DNA of 7,601 bases from Lachnospiraceae bacterium (lineage in GTDB: Bacteria > Bacillota > Clostridia > Lachnospirales > Lachnospiraceae), in contig CAAEUM010000060.1 in the NCBI GenBank assembly GCA_900759225.1, positions 1 through 7,601 of the forward strand, in the 5' to 3' direction. A program made the translations under genes and the position numbers. A model generated the notes under the pieces. That model did no database searches. It saw only the letters and a program-made list of their open reading frames with translations, and was not told the origin of the DNA. This document shows positions 1 to 5,940 of the stretch, in pieces; within the stretch, counting starts at the first letter, position 1; the number at the start of each line of letters is the position of its first letter.

Positions 1-948
1 ATGTGGGTACGTATTAAGAAGAGAACACTGTTATTATTTGCCGCCTTTTTTTTGATTCTCCCGTTTTTCCTGTCAAATAATTATGCGGTATATGTTGTAA
101 ATCGCGGTTTCACTAATGCAATTGCGGTTATTGGACTTGTTATTTTATATGGTATTGCAGGTCAAATCAGTCTGGGACATGTAGCGTTTTTTGCGGTCAG
201 TGCTTATTGCTCTGCTATTTGCTCTGCAACATATAACCTTCCGGTATTTGTTTCCATGATGCTGGGTGTGCTTCTATCGTGTGTATTCGGAATTCTTCTG
301 AGCTTTCCTGCATTTAAATTAAGTGGGCCGTTTCTTTCTATCTGTACAGTTGCCTTCGGAGAAGTAGTGCGGCAGCTGATTATAAATCTGGAAGGCCTGA
401 CTGGAGGGCCGTATGGTTTCTATAACATTCCTCCTGTGAAAATCATGGGGACAGTCATCAGAGATGAAAAAATATGGTATTTCATCCTGCTGGTAATACT
501 GGTGATTTTGGCATCCTGCGCAGCCAGAATTAAGAATTCCTATTATGGCCGGGCATTGTATGCGATTCAGGAAGATGAGTTGGTTGCAAAAATTATGGGT
601 ATTAATATACGCTGGATGAAACGGTTTGCATTTATCAATGCCGCTTTTTTTGCTGGTGTAGCAGGCGCATTATATGCACATTTTTCCGGTTTCCTTTCCC
701 AGGAGCTGGTTGCAGCAGACCAGTCAAATCTTCTATTCAGCATGACTGTTTTAGGCGGTACAGATTCTATCATAGGCGCTCTCTGGTCTGGCGTAGCATT
801 AACGGTAGCGCCGGAAGTTATGAGATTTTTGCAGGTATATTACATTATGATTCTTTACCTGATGGTACTTTTAGTAGTGCTGGTTCCCTGGAATAAAGTT
901 TGGGATAAGGTGAAAAGTAAAATCGGGAAAGAAAAGGCGGTGATTTGA
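1..948 (+). CDS. livM: Branched-chain amino acid-type ABC transporter permease (LivM family)
   Basis: Inner-membrane permease of a Liv/HAAT-type ABC importer. Such permeases pair with a LivH-type permease, the LivG and LivF ATPases and an extracytoplasmic binding protein. The 315-residue product is about the usual LivM length and almost entirely hydrophobic. A basic N-terminus (WVRIKKR) precedes a membrane segment at about residues 8-24. Further segments lie at about 37-55, 60-78, 83-102, 158-174, 208-228, 243-271 and 278-296. Family marks are GQISLGH (54-60), LTGGPYGF (133-140), the cytoplasmic ATPase-contact stretch GRALYAIQEDELVAKIMGIN (183-202) and GGTDSIIGALWSG (252-264). The ATG is the first base of the window, so its ribosome binding site is unseen and a slightly earlier start cannot be excluded, but the N-terminus looks natural. 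Its stop overlaps the livG start (TGATG). Transporters of this class also carry other amides and organic acids, so the substrate is open. The family call is secure. Confidence 0.93.
   Translation: MWVRIKKRTLLLFAAFFLILPFFLSNNYAVYVVNRGFTNAIAVIGLVILYGIAGQISLGHVAFFAVSAYCSAICSATYNLPVFVSMMLGVLLSCVFGILLSFPAFKLSGPFLSICTVAFGEVVRQLIINLEGLTGGPYGFYNIPPVKIMGTVIRDEKIWYFILLVILVILASCAARIKNSYYGRALYAIQEDELVAKIMGINIRWMKRFAFINAAFFAGVAGALYAHFSGFLSQELVAADQSNLLFSMTVLGGTDSIIGALWSGVALTVAPEVMRFLQVYYIMILYLMVLLVVLVPWNKVWDKVKSKIGKEKAVI
934..943 (+). promoter_or_regulatory. Ribosome binding site deciding the livG start
   Basis: AAGGCGGTGA matches the consensus AAGGAGGTGA at nine of ten bases and ends four bases before the ATG at 948. 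It favours that start over the in-frame TTG at 945, which is too near, and over the ATG at 954. It lies inside the livM coding end, consistent with coupled translation. Confidence 0.7.
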
Positions 949-1721
949 TGGCAATGCTGGAAGTAAAGGGAATTACAAAAAGATTTGGAGGAATTGTAGC
1001 ACTAAAGGATGTGGACTTGCAGGTAGAGAAAGGAACCGTTGTGGCAATCATCGGCCCGAATGGTTCTGGAAAAACCACGATGCTTAATGTAATAACAGGT
1101 GTATATGTACCGGAAGAGGGACAGATTTTACTGGATGGAAAAGAGATTCAGGGAATGGCATCGGAAAAGGTTTGCTATGCAGGAGTATCCAGGACGTTTC
1201 AGAATATTCGCTTATTTAGGAATTTAACGGCGATTGAAAATGTTATGTTAGGCAGTCACCGCCTGTATCAATCAAATGTTTTAAACATAGTGGGAAAGAC
1301 AAAGAAGTTTAAAGAGGAGGAACAGAAGCTGCATGAAAAGGCGGAACAGATTTTGAAATTTGTTGGTCTGGAAGGAAAAGAAAATTTCCGCATGTCAAAG
1401 CTGACGTATGCTCAGCAGCGTTATCTGGAAATTGCCAGAGCGCTGGCAAGTGAACCGAAGCTTTTGTTGCTGGATGAACCTGCCGCCGGAATGAACCCAG
1501 TTGAGATTGCCAATCTGATAAAACTGATTAAAAACATGAGTAAAAATGGAATTACCATTTTGCTGATTGAACATATTATGGATTTAATTAAGGATGTGGC
1601 AGATAATGTATTTGTATTAAATTACGGGGAAAAGATTGCGGAAGGCAAATACAGTGAGGTGTCAGAAAATCCGTTGGTTATTGAAGCATATTTGGGGAAA
1701 GGAGCTATCGATAAATGCTGA
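948..1721 (+). CDS. livG: Branched-chain amino acid-type ABC transporter ATP-binding protein (LivG family)
   Basis: Cytoplasmic ATPase that powers the Liv-type importer together with LivF; 257 residues, normal for LivG. Visible motifs: Walker A GPNGSGKTT (36-44), Q-loop region RTFQNIRLF (82-90), signature region LTYAQQRYLEIARAL (152-166), Walker B LLLLDEP (172-178) and switch histidine in LLIEH (H209). LivG proteins typically carry LSYGQQ or similar, so the alanine at 155, where the conserved signature glycine sits, is unusual. I choose the ATG at 948. It is preceded by AAGGCGGTGA (934-943), one base off the ideal Shine-Dalgarno, and it overlaps the livM stop as TGATG, which suggests translational coupling. 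An in-frame TTG at 945 is too close to that site, and an ATG at 954 is a less well spaced alternative. The gene overlaps livF by seven bases. Confidence 0.94.
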   Translation: MAMLEVKGITKRFGGIVALKDVDLQVEKGTVVAIIGPNGSGKTTMLNVITGVYVPEEGQILLDGKEIQGMASEKVCYAGVSRTFQNIRLFRNLTAIENVMLGSHRLYQSNVLNIVGKTKKFKEEEQKLHEKAEQILKFVGLEGKENFRMSKLTYAQQRYLEIARALASEPKLLLLDEPAAGMNPVEIANLIKLIKNMSKNGITILLIEHIMDLIKDVADNVFVLNYGEKIAEGKYSEVSENPLVIEAYLGKGAIDKC

Positions 1722-2422
1722 CAATTCGGAATTTAAGCTCTTACTATGGAAATATACAGATTCTGAAAAAAGTGAATATGGAAATCCCGGATGGAAAGAT
1801 AGTTGCTTTATTAGGCCCAAACGGAGCAGGAAAGACAACCACAATGATGTCTGTTTCCGGATTGGTGAAGCTGTCGCCTGACAGTGAAATTTTATTTGAA
1901 AATAAAAATCTGGCAGGTATGAAGCCGGAGGCCATTGTAAAACAGGGAATAACGCAGGTTCCACAGGGAAGAGGAATTTTTCCGGGACTGACAATCAGGG
2001 AAAATTTGATTATGGGTGCCTACTTAAGGCACTCCAGCAAAGAGATTGATGATGATATAGAAAAGAATATTGATATGTTTCCGCGATTAAAAGAGCGTTA
2101 TACGCAGCTGGCAGGAACATTGTCAGGTGGCGAACAGCAACTCCTGGCAATTATGAGAGGGCTGATGGCGCGTCCTAAGCTATTGATGCTGGATGAACCT
2201 TCTATGGGTCTGGCGCCGATTATGGTAGAGCAGGTTTATGAAACTATAATTCAGATTGGAAAAAGTGGCCTTACCATTCTTCTTGTAGAGCAGAACACGA
2301 ATATGTCTTTGGCAGTTTCCGATTATGCTTATATATTGTCTTCTGGAACGATTGTAAGAGAGGGAGAGAGTGCTGAGCTTAAGAAAGATGAACATATGCT
2401 TCAGTCATATTTTGGCGGTTAA
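1715..2422 (+). CDS. livF: Branched-chain amino acid-type ABC transporter ATP-binding protein (LivF family)
   Basis: Second ATPase of the Liv-type importer, 235 residues, the usual LivF length. Motifs: Walker A GPNGAGKTT (34-42), QVPQGRGIFPGLTIRENL (81-98) as in LivF proteins, a canonical signature LSGGEQQ (136-142) and Walker B LLMLDEP (156-162). LLVEQN follows, where LivF proteins commonly have Gln at the switch-histidine position. The start ATG overlaps the end of livG (ATGCTGA) and has GGGGAAAGGAG just upstream at 1694-1703. The canonical signature here contrasts with the deviant one in LivG, so at least one composite ATP site of the LivG/LivF pair has a standard signature. With livM and livG it forms the last part of a classic livHMGF order. 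livH and the binding protein would be expected just before the window. Confidence 0.95.
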   Translation: MLTIRNLSSYYGNIQILKKVNMEIPDGKIVALLGPNGAGKTTTMMSVSGLVKLSPDSEILFENKNLAGMKPEAIVKQGITQVPQGRGIFPGLTIRENLIMGAYLRHSSKEIDDDIEKNIDMFPRLKERYTQLAGTLSGGEQQLLAIMRGLMARPKLLMLDEPSMGLAPIMVEQVYETIIQIGKSGLTILLVEQNTNMSLAVSDYAYILSSGTIVREGESAELKKDEHMLQSYFGG

Positions 2423-2448
2423 AGTCGGTTGAGAAAGGAGTTGGGTAT

Positions 2449-3402
2449 ATGGAATATGTTGCATTGGGAAATACAGGGTTGAAAATTTCAAAACTGGCCA
2501 TGGGGGGGCATGAATATCTTCCGAATGGAAAATCACGGGGATTTAACGAAGATTTTTCAAAAAGCACAACACCGGGAGTGCTTTTTGAGGGATTTGGAGC
2601 AGAAAACAGGCTTCGTGTATTGAAAGAATCCTATGATTTGGGAATTAATTTTTATGATGTTACACAGGATTCGGAGAAGGAAGCGTTGGGAAGAAATCTG
2701 AAGCAGATGCCACCGCCATATGAAATCTATATTCAGACCCGCCCAGAAGGAATGATGTATACATATGATGAAAATAACGTAAAGATGGCAAATTTGGAGC
2801 TATTGAGGGCGGAAGCACAGAGAATTTTGAAACTTCTTAACCGGGATACCATTGACTTTTTCAATCTGGCTCCGATGAAAGATGCGTGGAAGCATGATCC
2901 AGAATATTTTGAAAAATTAAGCTATAATGTTTCTGTTTTGAAAAAGGAAGGACTAATACATTTTGCTTGTGCAGATACGTTTTCAGGAGAGGAAACTTAT
3001 TTGAAATTAATTGCGTCAGGTCAGTTTGATGTTGTCTATATTAATTTTAATTTTGCTGATTACCAGGCACAGAGAAAAGTATTTGATGCTGCAAAAGAAA
3101 AACATATGGGAATTGTGACCAGAGAAGCTTATATGAAGGGGCAGTTGTTCCGTATGGCAAAAGAGGCACAGATTGAGGACACCGGTAAACTGGCAGATGC
3201 TGCCCTTAGATGGAATTTGGCACAAAAAAATGTTGATATTGTTGTGTATGGTACAGGAAAACCGCAACATTTACGTTCGGCTGCGCTTGCATCAGAAGGA
3301 GAATTTACAGAAGAGGACGAGATGCTTATTGAACGAATTAAGCAGACAGAGTCTTATAGGGAATATGAGAAAAATAAAACAGAGGAGTTTTTTCAGCATT
3401 GA
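2449..3402 (+). CDS. Aldo/keto reductase-fold protein with degenerate catalytic tetrad
   Basis: The 317-residue protein follows the aldo/keto reductase (AKR) TIM-barrel pattern. It opens with LGNTGLKISKLAMGG (6-20), then LGINFYDVTQDSEKEALGRNLK (64-85), DTIDFFNLAP (133-142), LKKEGLIHFACAD (164-176), FDVVYINFNF and a late VVYGTGKPQHL that resembles the cofactor-binding segment. Active AKRs use Asp, Tyr, Lys and His. Here only the Asp (D70) is evident. The segment between it and the SE motif is about five residues shorter than usual, which removes the Tyr; the Lys position is Arg (TRPEG, R98); the His position is Ala (A141). The GxS after the fifth strand reads ACAD. This could be a non-reductase, a binding or regulatory protein, or an enzyme with new chemistry. 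The frame is intact, so decay is unlikely. AAAGGAG (2434-2440) precedes the ATG by eight bases. It lies 26 bases after livF and 15 before the HpcH-type aldolase, so it is very probably co-transcribed with them. Confidence 0.85.
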   Translation: MEYVALGNTGLKISKLAMGGHEYLPNGKSRGFNEDFSKSTTPGVLFEGFGAENRLRVLKESYDLGINFYDVTQDSEKEALGRNLKQMPPPYEIYIQTRPEGMMYTYDENNVKMANLELLRAEAQRILKLLNRDTIDFFNLAPMKDAWKHDPEYFEKLSYNVSVLKKEGLIHFACADTFSGEETYLKLIASGQFDVVYINFNFADYQAQRKVFDAAKEKHMGIVTREAYMKGQLFRMAKEAQIEDTGKLADAALRWNLAQKNVDIVVYGTGKPQHLRSAALASEGEFTEEDEMLIERIKQTESYREYEKNKTEEFFQH

Positions 3403-3417
3403 AAACGTGGAGGAGAT

Positions 3418-4212
3418 ATGAGCGAATTATATACAAACACGGTAAAAGAAAAACTTAAAAATAAAGGCAAGGTTTCAGCGGCCTGGCTTCATCTGGCTAG
3501 TAATGTATCGGCTGAAATTATGGCAAATGCAGGCTTTGATGTTTTAGTGATTGATGCGGAACATTCCCCGGTGGATTATCAGACTGTATTAAGTATGTGT
3601 CAGGCAATAAAAGGGACAGGGGCAATTCCGGTTGCAAGAGCTCCATGGAATGATTTGATTTTTATGAAACGTCTGCTGGATTGCGGTGTCATGGGAATCC
3701 ATGTTCCATATGTGAATACAAAGGAGGAGGCTCAGGAGGCAGTGCTCAGATGCAAATATCCTCCTTACGGTATCCGTGGAATTGCAGGAAGCCCAAGAGC
3801 AGCAGGGTTTGGAATGAACAAGGGAGGATACCTGGATAGGGCGAATGATGAGATTATAGTGATGATTGCGATAGAAACGCCAGAAGGAATTGATAATCTT
3901 CCAGAAATTATGAATGTGGAGGGGGTAGATGGTATTTTTATCGGCCCTATGGATCTGTCTACTTCTTTAGGAAAAAGGGGACAGCTGCATTCAAAGGAGG
4001 TTTCGGAGGCAATAAAGAGAATTGAAGATTTGGTACTTCCTTCAGATAAGTTTCTTGGTACAGTGGCAGATGACTTTGAAAAGGCAAAAGAACTATATGA
4101 TAAGGGGTACAATTATATTATAATGATGTCAGATGCTGTTGATATGTCAAAACTGGCGAAGGCGAGAGCAACCGCATTTAAGGAATATTGTGCAGAGGAG
4201 GAGAAGGTATGA
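3418..4212 (+). CDS. HpcH/HpaI-family metal-dependent 2-keto-acid aldolase
   Basis: Class II (divalent-metal) aldolase of the HpcH/HpaI family. Known members reversibly cleave 4-hydroxy-2-keto acids, such as 2-keto-3-deoxy-sugar acids, to pyruvate plus an aldehyde. It has 264 residues, the normal size. The active site looks complete: IDAEH (D46, H49; Asp-His dyad), VARAP (R74, substrate carboxylate), IETPEG (E153, metal) and GIFIGPMDLS (D179, metal). These sit four residues later than the corresponding D42, H45, R70, E149 and D175 that I recall for E. coli HpaI. GVMGIHVPYVNTKEEA and YPPYGIRG are further family marks. GGAGGAG (3409-3415) sits close before the ATG. The last codons overlap the next aldolase gene as ATGA. 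The aldehyde partner cannot be predicted; GarL, RhmA and HpaI-like roles are all possible. Neighbours suggest that the substrate or its precursor enters by the Liv-type importer (inference). Confidence 0.93.
   Translation: MSELYTNTVKEKLKNKGKVSAAWLHLASNVSAEIMANAGFDVLVIDAEHSPVDYQTVLSMCQAIKGTGAIPVARAPWNDLIFMKRLLDCGVMGIHVPYVNTKEEAQEAVLRCKYPPYGIRGIAGSPRAAGFGMNKGGYLDRANDEIIVMIAIETPEGIDNLPEIMNVEGVDGIFIGPMDLSTSLGKRGQLHSKEVSEAIKRIEDLVLPSDKFLGTVADDFEKAKELYDKGYNYIIMMSDAVDMSKLAKARATAFKEYCAEEEKV
4196..4203 (+). promoter_or_regulatory. Ribosome binding site of the DeoC-family gene, inside the upstream aldolase gene
   Basis: AGGAGGAG lies in the last codons of the HpcH/HpaI aldolase gene, five bases before the ATG at 4209, with stop and start overlapping as ATGA. 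It fixes the DeoC-family start at 4209 and suggests that the two aldolases are made in coupled amounts. Confidence 0.75.
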
Positions 4213-4916
4213 GGCGTTTGAGATTTCCGGAGGATGAAGCCCAGATAAAGGATGTGATATCAAAAATTGATTATTCAAATGCCCTGGTACCTAATTGTAC
4301 AGATGAACTGGTGATTCAGGCATGTGAAGAAGCGCTTCAATATGGATTTGCTGCGGTTGCAGTGTTTCCTTCCTGCGTTAAAATGGTTGCAAAGCGCCTG
4401 GAGGGTTCCAGAGTTCATTCCCAAATTGCAGTTGGATTTCCGATGGGAAACCATTTGACTCAAACAAAGCTTACAGAGGCTAGGCTGGCATTAGAGGATG
4501 GAGCAAGAGAAGTTGACATGGTAATGAATCTTCATCGCTTTTTCAGTAAAGATTATTCTTACGTTCAAGATGAGCTGTGTCAGATGGTAGAATTGGCAGC
4601 AGGTTATGATGTAAAAGTTAAGCTGATTATTGAAACAGGATATCTTACGGATGAACAGAAGATGATTGCAGGTAAAATTGCAGTGGATGCAGGTGCTGGC
4701 TTTATTAAAACATGCACAGGCTTTGGGCCGGGAAGAGCTACAGTTCATGATATTGGACTTTTGGTAGATAATTTTGGGGATAAAATCAAGATAAAAGCCA
4801 GTGGAAGTATTGCATCTCTTGATGATGCAGCATGCTTTGTTTCCATGGGAGCAAGCAGAAGCGCTGGAAGACATAATGTGATTGATCAGCTAAATGTGAT
4901 GGGATATCGGCCATAA
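4209..4916 (+). CDS. DeoC-family (deoxyribose-phosphate aldolase-like) Schiff-base aldolase, divergent
   Basis: Class I aldolase of the DeoC/LacD superfamily, 235 residues. Retained marks are VGFPMG (75-80), the acidic EVDMVMN (D103), the Schiff-base lysine in FIKTCTGFG (K167) and the second active-site lysine in KIKASGS (K196), so aldolase chemistry is probably kept. Two regions differ from true deoxyribose-phosphate aldolases. The usual IDHTLLKP-like start is IDYSNALVP, and the phosphate loop usually read as GASRIGTSSG is GASRSAGRHN (214-223), without the serines that hold the phosphate. The substrate is therefore likely not deoxyribose 5-phosphate and may be unphosphorylated or an acid (inference). 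The ATG at 4209 overlaps the stop of the previous gene and has AGGAGGAG at 4196-4203. An in-frame TTG at 4188 would add seven residues that do not look like family sequence. No deoxynucleoside catabolic genes are nearby. It is the last gene of the AT-rich gene string. Confidence 0.88.
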   Translation: MRRLRFPEDEAQIKDVISKIDYSNALVPNCTDELVIQACEEALQYGFAAVAVFPSCVKMVAKRLEGSRVHSQIAVGFPMGNHLTQTKLTEARLALEDGAREVDMVMNLHRFFSKDYSYVQDELCQMVELAAGYDVKVKLIIETGYLTDEQKMIAGKIAVDAGAGFIKTCTGFGPGRATVHDIGLLVDNFGDKIKIKASGSIASLDDAACFVSMGASRSAGRHNVIDQLNVMGYRP

Positions 4917-4923
4917 TTCTATA

Positions 4924-4952
4924 TTCCCAACCCGGATTCCCCATGCTATAAT
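4924..4952 (+). promoter_or_regulatory. Predicted sigma-A-type promoter with extended -10
   Basis: TATAAT at 4947-4952 is a perfect -10 box and is preceded by TG at 4944-4945 (extended -10, TGcTATAAT). TTCCCA at 4924-4929 is a four-of-six -35 match at a 17-base spacing. Transcription would start near 4959 and give a leader of about 69 bases before the ATG at 5028. The leader has only weak short pairing, CAGCG 4966-4970 with CGCTG 4983-4987, and no riboswitch or convincing operator was recognised. In the 111-base gap between the DeoC-family gene and the TIM-barrel gene I see no convincing terminator, so read-through from upstream is possible. Confidence 0.6.
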
Positions 4953-5027
4953 AAAAAAGGAAATGCAGCGCTTTTAAACACACGCTGAAACAGCATCAAA
5001 ACAAAGACAGGCAAAGGAGAATGCAGA

Positions 5028-5930
5028 ATGAAAGACCCAATTCAGAAGTATTTTCACGTAGGAACGATTCAATGGATGACACATCCCCCGGTAAAGCATG
5101 AGCTGCTTGCTTCTATCTATGCTCTTGCTACAGATGAATTTTTTACAGCTGTTGAGATCACAAAGATTGCTGATGATGAAACAAGGGAAAAGGCCAAGAG
5201 GATGCTGGAGCAGTCTCATATGAAGGTGTGTTATGGCGCTCAGCCCAGACTTTTGGGGCCTGGCTTAAACCCCAATGATATAGATGAGGAAGGCCGCAAA
5301 AAGGCAGAGGCTACCCTGATGGAGGCCATTGACGAGGCGGAATACATGGGAGCAGGCGGAATTGCCTTCCTTGCAGGAAAATGGGCTGAGGAGACAAAGG
5401 ATGAAGCCTACAGCCAGCTGTTAAAGACAACAAGGAACCTCTGCAGTTATGCTGCCACGAAGAATATGATGGTAGAGCTGGAGGTGTTTGATTTTGATAT
5501 GGACAAGGCAGCCTTGATCGGCCCGGCACCCTATGCAGCCAGATTTGCAGCTGATATGCGCACCACCCACAATAACTTCGGGCTGCTGGTTGATCTGTCC
5601 CACTTCCCGACTACCTACGAAACCTCTAAATTTGTGATCCAGACCTTAAGGCCCTATATCACCCACCTTCATTTTGGAAACGCAGTAGTAAAGGAGGGCT
5701 GTGAGGCCTACGGAGACAAGCATCCCCGCTTTGGCTTCCCAAACAGTGCTAATGATGTGGAGGAGCTGGCAGACTTCTTCCGTGTACTGAAGCAGGAAGG
5801 CTTCTTTGATGCTAAAAACCCTTATGTCCTTTCTATGGAGGTAACGCCCTGGAAGGATGAAGATTCAGCCATTATACTTGCAAATACGAAGCGTGTGATC
5901 AACAGGGCATGGGCACTTGTTGAGGATTAA
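5028..5930 (+). CDS. Xylose isomerase-like TIM-barrel protein (sugar isomerase/epimerase family)
   Basis: The 300-residue protein has the layout of the AP-endonuclease-2/xylose-isomerase-like TIM-barrel family, which includes sugar and sugar-acid isomerases and epimerases that use one divalent metal. Likely metal ligands occur in the expected order and spacing: E152 (VELEVFD), D189 (LLVDLSHFP), H215 (HLHFGN) and E271 (LSMEVTP). H192, D230 and H232 (YGDKHPRFG) are likely active-site neighbours. A glycine-rich MGAGGIAFLAG (107-117) marks a central barrel strand. No signal peptide or membrane segment is seen, so it is cytoplasmic. The ATG at 5028 follows AAAGGAGA (5013-5020). It is the first gene of its own promoter-led unit and is followed ten bases later by a hydroxyacid dehydrogenase gene. 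It is more GC-rich than the genes before it. The exact substrate cannot be assigned from sequence. Confidence 0.85.
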   Translation: MKDPIQKYFHVGTIQWMTHPPVKHELLASIYALATDEFFTAVEITKIADDETREKAKRMLEQSHMKVCYGAQPRLLGPGLNPNDIDEEGRKKAEATLMEAIDEAEYMGAGGIAFLAGKWAEETKDEAYSQLLKTTRNLCSYAATKNMMVELEVFDFDMDKAALIGPAPYAARFAADMRTTHNNFGLLVDLSHFPTTYETSKFVIQTLRPYITHLHFGNAVVKEGCEAYGDKHPRFGFPNSANDVEELADFFRVLKQEGFFDAKNPYVLSMEVTPWKDEDSAIILANTKRVINRAWALVED

Positions 5931-5940
5931 AGGAGGAGCT

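Noticed and set aside
46..53. Run of eight T near the start of livM, possible slippage site.
   Set aside because: It codes for Phe residues in a normal first membrane segment and the frame continues without a break.
1..2422. Firm assignment of the transporter to leucine/isoleucine/valine.
   Set aside because: The specificity-determining binding protein is outside the window, and the downstream genes are not amino acid genes.
2502..2508. Run of seven G in the AKR-fold gene, which could be a phase-variable tract.
   Set aside because: It encodes the normal Met-Gly-Gly near the first strand, the frame is intact, and a single short tract gives no evidence of switching.
4188..4208. Upstream in-frame TTG as start of the DeoC-family gene.
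   Set aside because: It would put the ribosome binding site inside the coding sequence; ATG at 4209 has a well-placed AGGAGGAG and an ATGA overlap.
4491..4874. Long open frame on the - strand opposite the DeoC-family gene.
   Set aside because: Its product is cysteine/serine-rich without domain character, and it is opposite a well-supported gene; no ribosome binding site pattern was seen.
4966..4987. Possible palindromic operator or terminator after the DeoC-family gene.
   Set aside because: Only five pairing bases around a 12-base loop, the inner TTTAAA palindrome has a different centre, and no T tract follows.
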